Source of the DNA: JANWYQ01 sp034432445
GTDB lineage: Bacteria > Chloroflexota > Anaerolineae > JAAEKA01
Assembly (NCBI GenBank): GCA_034432445.1
Contig: DAOUBX010000104.1
Span: 1-48,920 of the forward strand
Reading direction: 5' to 3'
DNA length: 48,920 nucleotides
Made by a program: the position numbers and the translations under genes
In this document: in pieces, positions 1 to 7,704 of the stretch
Layout: each line of letters starts with the position of its first letter
How positions within the stretch are numbered: the first letter of the stretch is position 1
Notes under the pieces: model-generated
Databases searched by the model: none
Told to the model about the DNA's origin: nothing
What the model saw: only the letters and a program-made list of their open reading frames with translations

Positions 1-62
1 CCCGGCGAGCACGCACCTGGACGCGCTTCGCTCTGTTACCGGAGTATTATCTTAAGGTTCAT

Positions 63-242
63 CAGTCGCTCTGCGATGCCCGCACGGCTGAAGCCGTCAC
101 TACGAAGGCTTTGTCCGTTAGACGAGCGCCTTTGTAGTGGCGACTGCAGTCGCTCTGCGATGCCCGCACGGCTGAAGCCGTCACTACGAAGGCTTTGTCC
201 GCTAGACGAGCGCCTTTGTAGTGGCGACTGCAGTCGCTCTGC
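63..242. repeat. Tandem 84-bp hairpin repeat, two full units plus a partial third
   Basis: The unit beginning CAGTCGCTCTGCGATGCCCG starts at 63, again at 147, and again (12 bp only) at 231, so the period is exactly 84 bp. The two full units differ at only one position by eye (GTTAGACG versus GCTAGACG). Inside each unit GCCGTCACTACGAAGGC pairs imperfectly with the later GCGCCTTTGTAGTGGCGAC, so each copy could fold into a long hairpin. The array lies immediately upstream of the amino-acid transporter operon, where a promoter or a binding-protein gene would be expected. The first 62 bases hold no recognisable gene. Confidence 0.9.
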
Positions 243-261
243 TTGGCTCACCAGCTGACCG

Positions 262-1467
262 ATGGATGGCAGCATGACCACATCCTCGTTGCCTCGTTTT
301 CTGACACGGAAGGGCGTGCCACTCTGGCGCGACGTGGTGGTGTTGAAATGGGCCGCGCAGATCATCTCAGCGGCTGTGGTGCTGTGGTTCTTGTATTTCT
401 TCATCAGCAACGTGCTCAAGGCCGCCGACGCCCGTGGCTTGGGCCTGGGCTATGGGTTTCTGAACAACTCTGCCGGCTTTCCCATTGCGGAGTCGATCGT
501 ACCCTATGACCCTGCGCGCTCCTTTGGCTATGCCCTCTGGGTAGGATTCCTCAACACCCTCAAAGTTGCGCTGGTAGGTATCGTGCTGGCCACGATCCTG
601 GGCCTCTTCGTGGCCCTGGCCCGGCTGTCCAGCAACTGGTTGGTCAGCAACATCGCCACCGCCTACATCAATCTCATTCGCAACATTCCCCTGCTGGTCC
701 AGCTCTTCATTTGGTACTTTGCCGTCTTCCAACAGTTCCCACCTGTGCGCCAAGCGATCACCTTGCCCGGCCCTGTGTACCTCAGCCAGCGCGGCCTGTA
801 CATGGTGTGGGTATCGCCAACAGACACCTTCCGGCCGTGGCTGGTCTTCGTGGTCGTGGCCATTGTGCTCGGCGGTATTGCACATCGCGTCTTGCTGGAC
901 TATCAAATCCGCACCGGCCGCCCAACCTATCCGCTGGTGACCGCTCTTGCCGTGCTCATCGGCTTGCCCTTGCTGGGCTGGCTGGCGGTTGGCGCGCCGC
1001 CTCTACAAAAGACGGTGCCGGAGCTTGGTCGCTTCAATTTTCAGGGAGGGCTGAATCTGACGCCGGAATTCGCTGCTTTGTTGGTGGGGCTGGTCATCTA
1101 TACCGGCGCCTACATCGCTGAAGTCATGCGCGCCGGCATCATGGCCGTGCAAAAAGGTCAGGTCGAAGCGGCCAAGGCCCTAGGCCTCAGCCAGACCCAG
1201 ACGCTGCGGCTGGTTGTCTTGCCGCTGGCCCTGCGCGTGATCATCCCGCCGCTGATCAGCCAATATCTGAACCTGACCAAGAACTCCAGCCTGGCCGTGA
1301 TCATCGGTTATCCTGACCTGTTCTTCGTGGGCCGCACCATCATCAACCAGGCCGGCCAAGCGGTACCGGTCTTCCTGCTGATCATGGCCGTGTATCTGCT
1401 CATCAGCCTGGTGACTTCGGCCATCATGAACGTCTACAACCGTCGCGTGCAACTGGTGGAGCGCTAA
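262..1467 (+). CDS. aapQ: Amino-acid ABC transporter permease, AapQ type
   Basis: This is a 401-residue polytopic membrane protein of the polar amino-acid permease family (HisM/GlnP superfamily). The length, about 400 residues rather than the usual 220-250, with an extra N-terminal and periplasmic region, fits the AapQ subunit of general L-amino-acid transporters. The membrane-import loop with EAAKALGL lies near residue 302, followed by a typical C-terminal transmembrane block. It should form a heterodimer with the permease encoded 2 bp downstream and be driven by the ATPase after that. The start is uncertain: ATG at 262 and ATG at 274 are both possible and neither has a good ribosome-binding site. 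No periplasmic binding protein is present in the visible upstream sequence, so it is either further upstream or encoded elsewhere. Confidence 0.9.
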   Translation: MDGSMTTSSLPRFLTRKGVPLWRDVVVLKWAAQIISAAVVLWFLYFFISNVLKAADARGLGLGYGFLNNSAGFPIAESIVPYDPARSFGYALWVGFLNTLKVALVGIVLATILGLFVALARLSSNWLVSNIATAYINLIRNIPLLVQLFIWYFAVFQQFPPVRQAITLPGPVYLSQRGLYMVWVSPTDTFRPWLVFVVVAIVLGGIAHRVLLDYQIRTGRPTYPLVTALAVLIGLPLLGWLAVGAPPLQKTVPELGRFNFQGGLNLTPEFAALLVGLVIYTGAYIAEVMRAGIMAVQKGQVEAAKALGLSQTQTLRLVVLPLALRVIIPPLISQYLNLTKNSSLAVIIGYPDLFFVGRTIINQAGQAVPVFLLIMAVYLLISLVTSAIMNVYNRRVQLVER

Positions 1468-1469
1468 CG

Positions 1470-2675
1470 ATGAGTACCGGCGAGATCTCCATCCGCCCGC
1501 CGGCGCGGCCAGGCCCGGCGCTTTGGATACGCAAGAACCTGTTCAGCTCCTGGTTCAACAGCTTGCTCACCGTCGTTTCCGTTGCGGTAATCCTGATCGC
1601 GGGCCGCGCCGTGCTGCATTGGGTCTTTGTCTCGGCCGACTGGAGTCCGGTGGTGCAAAGTCTGCGCTTGTTCGCCGTGGGGCCCTACCCCGCCGAACAG
1701 ATGTGGCGCGTCTGGTTCATCGTCTACATGGTCTCCTTCCTGCTCGGTATGAGCGCCGGCAAGTTCGGAGGGACAGTGCGGTCGTTTGCCGTTGCCATGG
1801 GCGTTGCCTATCTGGCCCTGGCGCTTCTGCCCCTCAGCCTCGAGTACCTCCCCTTGGCAACGCGGCTGCGCCTTGTCGGCAACCCTGTGATCAGCTTGGT
1901 GGGCTATGCTCTCGGCCTGCGACTGTCGATCAAGAGCCGCTGGTTGACGTTCGCCTGGCTGCTTTCCTTTGCGCTCACCCTGATCTTACTCGGCGGCTTG
2001 CGCAACGTTGCCATGCTGCCCCGTGTGGAAACAGGCCAGTGGGGCGGGCTGATGCTGACTTTTCTGCTGGCCATCGTGGGCATTGTGGCCTCCTTTCCCC
2101 TCGGCATCTTGCTCGCCTTAGGCCGCCAAAGCAGCCTGCCGGTCGTTAAGACCTTGTGCATTGTTTTCATCGAGGTGGTGCGCGGCGTACCTCTTGTCAC
2201 GATTCTGTTCATGGCCTCTATCATCCTGCCGCTGTTCCTGCCCGAAAACATCCGCATCGACCGCGTGCTGCGGGCCATGCTGGGCATGACGCTGTTCGCC
2301 GCCGCCTACATGGCGGAGAACGTGCGCGGGGGCTTGCAATCCATCCCCAAGGGACAGTACGAAGCGGCCAAGGCCATGGGGCTCAACGGCTTCCAGACCA
2401 CGACTCTCATTATCTTACCCCAAGCGCTGCGCGTGGTCATTCCTGCGATCGTTGGCCAGTTCATCGCCTTGTTCATGGACACAACTCTAGCCATCATCGT
2501 CGGCCTGCTGGAGCTGTTGGCCATCGGCAAGGCGGTGCTCAACAGCAACCCGGAGTGGCTGTTGCTGGACATGGAAGTCTATCTGTTCATCGCACTCGTG
2601 TTCTGGATATTTACCTTCTCCATGTCCTACGCCAGCCGGCGCGTAGAAGAGGCGGTCGGGCTAGGAAAGAGATAG
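1470..2675 (+). CDS. aapM: Amino-acid ABC transporter permease, AapM type
   Basis: This 401-residue membrane protein is the partner permease of the preceding gene; only 2 bp separate the two coding regions, so they are surely cotranscribed. The N-terminal half carries extra transmembrane segments, as in AapM. The C-terminal half is the canonical permease domain with an EAAKAMGL coupling loop beginning at residue 298, which would contact the ATPase. The family imports L-amino acids across the cytoplasmic membrane. Substrate specificity cannot be read from the permeases, and the names follow family architecture rather than demonstrated function. Confidence 0.9.
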   Translation: MSTGEISIRPPARPGPALWIRKNLFSSWFNSLLTVVSVAVILIAGRAVLHWVFVSADWSPVVQSLRLFAVGPYPAEQMWRVWFIVYMVSFLLGMSAGKFGGTVRSFAVAMGVAYLALALLPLSLEYLPLATRLRLVGNPVISLVGYALGLRLSIKSRWLTFAWLLSFALTLILLGGLRNVAMLPRVETGQWGGLMLTFLLAIVGIVASFPLGILLALGRQSSLPVVKTLCIVFIEVVRGVPLVTILFMASIILPLFLPENIRIDRVLRAMLGMTLFAAAYMAENVRGGLQSIPKGQYEAAKAMGLNGFQTTTLIILPQALRVVIPAIVGQFIALFMDTTLAIIVGLLELLAIGKAVLNSNPEWLLLDMEVYLFIALVFWIFTFSMSYASRRVEEAVGLGKR

Positions 2676-2694
2676 GACGAGGAAAGACATCACT

Positions 2695-3450
2695 ATGACA
2701 GGACGAGACCTTGCGCGTGCGGACGATATCATCATCTGCCGTGATGTTCACAAGTGGTTCGACGACTTTCACGTACTGCGTGGGATCACCACAACCGTCA
2801 AACGGCAGGAAGTCGTGGTCGTCTTCGGCCCGTCCGGTTCGGGCAAGTCCACCTTCATCCGCACCATCAACCGACTGGAGGATCATCAGCGCGGCACCAT
2901 CATCGTCGATGGCATCGAGCTCACCAACGACGTGCGCAACATCGAGGCGATCCGCGCCGAGGTGGGCATGGTGTTCCAGCAGTTCAACCTGTTCCCCCAT
3001 CTAAAGGTCATCGACAACATTACGTTGGCGCCGATCTGGGTGCGCAAATGGCCTAAACAACGGGCCGAGAAGTTGGCTATGGAACTGCTCGAGCGCGTTG
3101 GCATCCCGGAACAAGCGCAGAAATACCCCGGTCAGCTCTCCGGTGGGCAGCAACAGCGCGTCGCTATCGCGCGCGCGTTGGCCATGCAGCCCAAGATCAT
3201 GCTGTTCGACGAGCCAACCAGCGCCTTGGACCCTGAGATGATCAAAGAGGTGTTGGACGTGATGAAAGAACTGGCTCTGAGCGGGATGACCATGGTCGTG
3301 GTCACGCACGAGATGGGTTTTGCGCGTGAGGTAGCCGACCGCATGATCTTCTTCGACCAGGGCAAGATCGTCGAAGAGGGCACGCCAGAGCAGATCTTCA
3401 CTGCTCCCCAAGAGGAGCGGACGAAGCTGTTTTTGTCGCAGATTCTGTGA
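2695..3450 (+). CDS. aapP: Amino-acid ABC transporter ATP-binding protein, AapP/GlnQ type
   Basis: This 251-residue cytoplasmic ATPase powers the transporter formed with the two permeases upstream. It has the Walker A motif GPSGSGKS at residues 45-52, a Q-loop in VFQQFNLFPH near 93-102, the ABC signature LSGGQQQR from residue 148, Walker B with MLFDEP at 169-174, and an H-loop in VVTHEMGFA. These order and spacings are those of the GlnQ/HisP/AapP family, whose usual length is 240-255. An AGGAAAG ribosome-binding site precedes the ATG. It is the last gene of the operon, since a strong hairpin follows 18 bp after the stop. Confidence 0.96.
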   Translation: MTGRDLARADDIIICRDVHKWFDDFHVLRGITTTVKRQEVVVVFGPSGSGKSTFIRTINRLEDHQRGTIIVDGIELTNDVRNIEAIRAEVGMVFQQFNLFPHLKVIDNITLAPIWVRKWPKQRAEKLAMELLERVGIPEQAQKYPGQLSGGQQQRVAIARALAMQPKIMLFDEPTSALDPEMIKEVLDVMKELALSGMTMVVVTHEMGFAREVADRMIFFDQGKIVEEGTPEQIFTAPQEERTKLFLSQIL

Positions 3451-3467
3451 GGGGAGAGAGGACTACG

Positions 3468-3493
3468 TGAGGCGACGCGTTTGCGTCGCCTCA
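3468..3493 (+). terminator. Intrinsic terminator, probably bidirectional
   Basis: A perfect 11-bp stem TGAGGCGACGC / GCGTCGCCTCA encloses a GTTT loop and is followed by TTTCATTC on the plus strand. It ends the aapQMP transcript. The minus-strand zinc-ribbon gene stops at 3496, two bases away, so the same hairpin can end its transcript too. Confidence 0.88.
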
Positions 3494-3495
3494 TT

Positions 3496-3753
3496 TCATT
3501 CAGGGGCGGGGGACGACTCGGCGGGGACCGGCGTGGGCGCCGGCGGACTGCCGGCCAGACGATAGGCTTGCTGCAGGCGCTGCGCAGGCACCTTGTTAAT
3601 GCGGCGACAGGTAGGGCAAGGCACAGGCGCTGACTTGGGCCGTTTCCCGCCGGCTTGGCGCCCGGTGTTGTCCAGCTCTTGCATGATCAGGGCCAGCTCG
3701 CCGTCGTTGAGGTTAATAGGCGCACGACAATAGGTGCACGTGATGTTGAGCAT
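3496..3753 (-). CDS. Small zinc-ribbon protein
   Basis: This 85-residue protein begins MLNITCTYC and has two CxxC knuckles (CTYC near residues 5-8 and CPTC about 40 residues later, followed by RRINK), which suggests one zinc ribbon. The tail is rich in Pro and Ala. The start at 3753 is chosen over a longer frame because AGGAGAA lies 8 bp upstream. No enzyme motif is visible. Small proteins of this kind are common next to unrelated genes in Chloroflexota and no function can be assigned. It is convergent with the amino-acid transporter operon. Confidence 0.75.
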   Translation of the reverse strand: MLNITCTYCRAPINLNDGELALIMQELDNTGRQAGGKRPKSAPVPCPTCRRINKVPAQRLQQAYRLAGSPPAPTPVPAESSPAPE

Positions 3754-3809
3754 GGGGGTTCTCCTAAGAACGAAGCGCACCGCTTGCCAGTGCGGCAGCT
3801 AGTGCCGTG

Positions 3810-3920
3810 GTGACTATTCAGGTGCCGGGCACTTGCGGCCGGTTTACAGCTTGAGCCGGCTCTGCAGACGACCTGGCCGGCGCAGCCTTAAGTGCCCGGC
3901 ACCCAAGGCTGAATAGTTGC
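3810..3920. repeat. MITE-like inverted-repeat element, 111 bp, copy 1
   Basis: The left end GTGACTATTCAGG and the right end CTGAATAGTTGC are inverted repeats, followed inward by GTGCCGGGCACTT and its inverse AAGTGCCCGGCAC. The flanking octamers are GTGCCGTG (3802-3809) and GTGCCATG (3921-3928), seven of eight identical, as expected from an aged 8-bp target-site duplication. By eye it differs from the copy at 16258 at about eight positions. It contains no coding capacity. It sits between two minus-strand zinc-ribbon genes. Confidence 0.85.
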
Positions 3921-3938
3921 GTGCCATGTTCGAAAGCA

Positions 3939-4199
3939 CTAGCTAATCACCGTCCAGATACCATCCGACAGATGAATTACCGACATGCACGCCGCACAAG
4001 AGGCTTCATCTTCCGCTGTCTTGCGCGCTGAGTGACCGCAAGTCGGACAAACAACCAGCACCCGCTGCGCAGCCTGGCGTAGTAACAGGTGCATCACTTC
4101 GGCTGGCTCGGTCAGCCCCATTTCCTGCTGCAGTGCGCCAACGGCTTCCATCTCCGCGTCGCTCAGATCGACCATGACGTGATTGGTTTCAGAAGACAT
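3939..4199 (-). CDS. Small zinc-ribbon protein with acidic N-terminus
   Basis: This 86-residue protein has a predicted helical, acidic N-terminal half followed by a four-cysteine ribbon: CPTC near residue 51-54 and CAAC near 68-71. A GGAGAAG ribosome-binding site 8 bp upstream supports the ATG at 4199. No homologous family is recognised from the sequence, and the role is unknown. It may bind zinc and act as a regulator or adaptor. It is separated from the next zinc-ribbon gene downstream by the 111-bp repeat element. Confidence 0.7.
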   Translation of the reverse strand: MSSETNHVMVDLSDAEMEAVGALQQEMGLTEPAEVMHLLLRQAAQRVLVVCPTCGHSARKTAEDEASCAACMSVIHLSDGIWTVIS

Positions 4200-4391
4200 G
4201 TGTAGCTTCTCCGTAACTCAGCGGCCACGAGCGCCGAGCGCTTGCAGTTGTGCTTGCAACAGCGCCCTTGCGGCCGATGCAGATCGCAGATTAGTCGTAA
4301 GTGCCCACCATCTGAGTAGCAAGTGGCAGGCGTTGCCGCCATTATAGCGTATGCTGCGCACCGCGCCAAGCCTGTACGCCCCAGCACCGTC

Positions 4392-5738
4392 TCAGGCCGC
4401 GCGCTTGACCAACAGCTTGAAACCCTCGCGGCCAACAACGATCAACTCGACGCCGGCTGACACCGGACCAGCCTCGCCTTGCAGCTCGGCGTCCCACCAT
4501 TCGCCCTGGGCCAGCACCTTGCCGGCGGGGTTGAGCTCGGTGCGCGCCACTGCGCGGCTGCCGATCAAGGCTTCTTGACCCCAGGTGGGTCGGCGCCCGC
4601 GCGCCTGCCACACCTTGGCGATCACGAAGCCAAAGAAGAGGGCCGAGAAGAGCGCCAGGCCGATGATGACGCCCCAAGGGACCGCCACCTCTGTGCCCTG
4701 GAACAACATCACAGCACCAAAGATGAAGGTCAAGATACCGCCTAAGGTCAGCGCGCCGTGCGTTGGCGCTTTGATGTCCAGCAAAAACAACACAAAGCTG
4801 AGGGCAATGAACCCCAAGCCGGCCCAGTTGGCGTTGAGGATGCCCAAGGCATAGAGGCCCAGCAGCAGAGCAATGCCGCCGGTGATGCCGGCCAAGTAGC
4901 CACCTGGCGAGGACAACTCGCTGATGATGGCCTGCACGCCCAGGACGATCAGCAGAACGGCGATGCCGGGGATGGTAATGGCGTTGATGATCGTGTTCAG
5001 AAAGCGTTCCAAGCCTGTCAGGGGCAGCTCCACCGTCTGAGCATCCTTCAGAGCGAGTGTTTGGCTCTGTCCGTTGACCTCCACGGGGAAACCGTCGAGT
5101 TTCTGCAGAAGATCGTCCACGTCCGTAGCCACAGTGTCGATCACTTGCAACGCCAAAGCCTGATCGGCCGTGGCAGCCGCCGCCTCTTCCACGGCCTTGC
5201 GCGCCCATTCGACCGCTTGCGTGCCGCGACGCTGCGCCAGGTTTTCGATGTCGGCGGCCAGAATGTTGGTGACCTTCTTCGTCATGGTCTCGCTCAGCTC
5301 TTCGCCGCCGCCAGCGACCGGGCTGGCCGCGCCAATGCTGCTGCCGGGCGTCATGGCGGCTGCGTGGCCGGCCAGCGTGATGAAAGTACCGGCTGAACCG
5401 GCCATGGCGCCGGTGGGCCAAACGTAGACGATGACAGGTACTCTGGCCGCGCGGATGGACTTGACGATGTCTTGCGTCAGGTCCACCTGGCCGCCCGGCG
5501 TATCCAGCCGCAACACCAAGGCCGCTGCGCCCTTCTGCTCAGCCTCGGCAATGCCGCGCTCAATGTAGGAAACCAAGATGGGGTTGACCGGCCCATCGAA
5601 GGTCATGACATACACGGTGGGCCGATCCTGGGCAAAGGCGGGCCTCGCCAACAACCCCAACGCCAGACTCGCCCACAAGAGCAAACGCAGCATTCGGCCC
5701 ATCACACGGTGTCTTGTGCTGAGAGTAATCGCGTTCAT
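4392..5738 (-). CDS. NfeD-family membrane serine protease (ClpP-like)
   Basis: This 448-residue protein has the full long-form NfeD layout: a signal peptide (to about residue 36, ARPAFAQ), a ClpP/crotonase-fold protease domain (about 40-235), four or more membrane segments (about 240-375) and a C-terminal soluble OB-fold domain (about 385-448). The probable nucleophile is Ser115 in AMAGSAGTF and the probable general base is Lys153 or Lys154 in MTKKV, matching the Ser-Lys dyad of archaeal 1510-N. Family members cleave hydrophobic regions of membrane partners, often stomatin-like SPFH proteins. No SPFH gene is visible next door, which is unusual because the pair is commonly adjacent. GGAGATG precedes the start at a good distance. 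Confidence 0.92.
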   Translation of the reverse strand: MNAITLSTRHRVMGRMLRLLLWASLALGLLARPAFAQDRPTVYVMTFDGPVNPILVSYIERGIAEAEQKGAAALVLRLDTPGGQVDLTQDIVKSIRAARVPVIVYVWPTGAMAGSAGTFITLAGHAAAMTPGSSIGAASPVAGGGEELSETMTKKVTNILAADIENLAQRRGTQAVEWARKAVEEAAAATADQALALQVIDTVATDVDDLLQKLDGFPVEVNGQSQTLALKDAQTVELPLTGLERFLNTIINAITIPGIAVLLIVLGVQAIISELSSPGGYLAGITGGIALLLGLYALGILNANWAGLGFIALSFVLFLLDIKAPTHGALTLGGILTFIFGAVMLFQGTEVAVPWGVIIGLALFSALFFGFVIAKVWQARGRRPTWGQEALIGSRAVARTELNPAGKVLAQGEWWDAELQGEAGPVSAGVELIVVGREGFKLLVKRAA

Positions 5739-5791
5739 AGTAGCATCTCCGCTGTTATCGTCCTATGCCAGTCCTATTGCGTACCAACTTG

Positions 5792-5820
5792 ATTATACCC
5801 CATGCTGTGCAGGCTTTCAA
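5792..5820 (-). promoter_or_regulatory. Sigma-70-type promoter of the nfeD-like gene
   Basis: On the minus strand TTGAAA (complement of 5815-5820) and TATAAT (complement of 5792-5797) are separated by exactly 17 bp. This places the transcription start near 5785, about 47 bp before the start codon at 5738. Confidence 0.75.
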
Positions 5821-5903
5821 GCAATGTAGCTTTCACTCAGTGCGGCAGGCCTTGAGCGTTTCCGAATTATCCGGGTACTGTAGGCTGGATGTTGACAAAA
5901 CAA

Positions 5904-5930
5904 CAGGGCCTCGGTTGATCCGAGGCCCTG
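5904..5930 (-). terminator. Intrinsic terminator of the secreted repeat-protein gene
   Basis: A perfect 11-bp stem CAGGGCCTCGG / CCGAGGCCCTG closes a 5-base loop. On the minus strand it is followed by TTGTTTTGTC, a usable U-rich tract. It lies 35 bp beyond the stop codon of the gene at 5965-7470. Confidence 0.88.
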
Positions 5931-5964
5931 CATTTTCTCAGCTAGGTTGAGCTAAAAGCGAAGC

Positions 5965-7470
5965 TTAGCGGCTGACGCTGTAGCCGTTGTAGCCCATGGC
6001 CTTGGTGTTACCCCACAGGTTCTCGGCAACAGCCACCAGCGGCACATCCGACTTGATGTAGACGCTGCCCGTCCAGTTGCCACCCAGGGTAATCTGGCTG
6101 CACTGCGTGCGGGTGTTCTTGTTGAGCGACTTGCCGGCCTGGATGGTGTTGTTCAGCTGCTGCAAAGCCACCGTGCCGTTGGGGTTGAAGTAGTAGATAT
6201 CGACATCGTTGGCGTTGTTGGTCGTCGGATTCTGGATGCGGATCAGCGAGAACTGCGTCCATTGCGAGTCCGAAGCAGGGCACGAGGTGTTGGCAGTGTT
6301 CTTCTGATACACTGCGGGCAGGAAGGTCTCGGTGCCGCCCTCGGAGGCATTGGCGCCCGACCAGGCGTAGGCCACGTTGCTGAAGGGGCGAATGCTCTGG
6401 ACAACCATGGCGATCCTGGTGTTGTTGGTCGTGCTCACGATCGCAGAACCGGCGAACTCATTGCCCAGCACGTCGAACTCGGAGGCGTTGAAGTCACCAC
6501 CGCCGCGGGTGTTGGCGCCCAGGGCAGCGCCGGCGACGATCGAGCGGTTCAGCTCCAGCTTCTTGGCGCCGGTAGCCGCGTCGAAGTATTCGATCTTGAC
6601 GTTGCAGCTGCCGCTGGTCTCGAGACACTGGGCGTTGATGATGGTGAACTCACGCCAGTTGCTGCTGACCGTGCTGGGCGGGACGAAGCGCCGGCTGACC
6701 GAGGGTGCATATTGTCTGGTAGCGCCGGAGGGTGAGCCGTTGTAGGCGATGGCGTACTGCTGCCAGTGGTTCGTGGCGACGGCTGCGATCTCCTTGCCGT
6801 TGAGCGAGCTGATCTTCAAGCCGCCCGTCCAGTTGCCGTTGGCCGTGGCATAAGCCGTGCTCATCAGGTTCGGCACCTTGCCACCGGGCTGGTTCATGGC
6901 GTAGGTCTTGGAGCCTAGGCCATCGATGGTGTCGGTGATGGTGAAGTCGGTCACGCCCTGGCGATTGATGTATTCCATCTTGATCGTTGCGGCGTCTGGA
7001 TCGGTGTTCTGGATCGAGACACGCGTGAACTGGGCGTTGGGCGCACGTACAACGTAAGGCAGATACATCTCGGTGGCACCGAAAGCATAGCCGCGGTAAG
7101 CGCCGCCTGTCGTGCGGTCAGCCGCGCTGCCGTTGCTCCAGGTGATCTCGGCCACGGCTGCCAGCTCGTAGTCGGACTGCAAGACCATGGAACCGACCCA
7201 GTTGTCGCCCAGGGGGGTGGCGCTGGCCTGGAAAATGAAAGAGCCGCGCGGGTTGATCGTTGTCGGCCGGCTGTACTCCACGTTACCGTTGGGGTTGTAG
7301 TACACCGCAGTGACATCGGCTGGCGCCGCGCTGGTGTCCTGGTTGGTATTGGCAACGACGACATCGGTGTTGCCGCTGCCCGGATTGGGGTCGGCAGCGA
7401 AAGCGGGCATTGCCGTTAGCAACAGCGCCAACACAAGGCCCAGAATGCTGATGACACGTGTTTTCTTCAT
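5965..7470 (-). CDS. Secreted protein of four internally repeated beta-rich modules
   Basis: This 501-residue protein has a clear Sec signal peptide (MKKTR, hydrophobic core, cleavage near AMPAFA-AD). The rest appears to consist of four related modules of about 110-120 residues. Each contains a stretch like YYNPNG or EYFDAATG, then a GxSxxxNT-type turn, then (D/N)W(V/T)GS plus a strand, then AVAExxW, and ends near AYNG or GYNG. The last module ends YNGYSVSR. No enzymatic motif, membrane anchor or sorting signal is evident. The beta-rich repeat structure suggests an extracellular or cell-surface structural or adhesive protein. An AAGGAGT ribosome-binding site supports the start. It is monocistronic, with its own promoter and terminator. 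Confidence 0.85.
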   Translation of the reverse strand: MKKTRVISILGLVLALLLTAMPAFAADPNPGSGNTDVVVANTNQDTSAAPADVTAVYYNPNGNVEYSRPTTINPRGSFIFQASATPLGDNWVGSMVLQSDYELAAVAEITWSNGSAADRTTGGAYRGYAFGATEMYLPYVVRAPNAQFTRVSIQNTDPDAATIKMEYINRQGVTDFTITDTIDGLGSKTYAMNQPGGKVPNLMSTAYATANGNWTGGLKISSLNGKEIAAVATNHWQQYAIAYNGSPSGATRQYAPSVSRRFVPPSTVSSNWREFTIINAQCLETSGSCNVKIEYFDAATGAKKLELNRSIVAGAALGANTRGGGDFNASEFDVLGNEFAGSAIVSTTNNTRIAMVVQSIRPFSNVAYAWSGANASEGGTETFLPAVYQKNTANTSCPASDSQWTQFSLIRIQNPTTNNANDVDIYYFNPNGTVALQQLNNTIQAGKSLNKNTRTQCSQITLGGNWTGSVYIKSDVPLVAVAENLWGNTKAMGYNGYSVSR

Positions 7471-7572
7471 GGGAACTGCACTCCTTGTTGAGTATTGATC
7501 GCCTTTAGCTGATTGGTGTGAGCGCTGTTGTCTGTCCTGACAGACTTCTGGCGCCGATCCTGCTTAGCTTAC

Positions 7573-7601
7573 ACCATAGCACACCCCCCCCTGTCTGACA
7601 A
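7573..7601 (-). promoter_or_regulatory. Promoter of the secreted repeat-protein gene
   Basis: On the minus strand TTGTCA (7596-7601) and TATGGT (7573-7578) are spaced by 17 bp. The spacer contains a run of eight G. The predicted start is near 7566, giving a leader of about 95 nt before the start codon at 7470. Confidence 0.6.
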
Positions 7602-7704
7602 TAGCCCGTTTGAGGTAAAGTTGGAGAGACGAGGCGAATTGCCCTGGCCAGGTTGCGCGAAAGGCATCACCCATTCGTATTAGCGGGCAAAAGTGGGCGG
7701 CTTA

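Noticed and set aside
36..509. Short frames across the 84-bp tandem repeats
   Set aside because: The encoded peptides are repetitive only because the DNA is; the repeat unit has hairpin symmetry and no coding signature.
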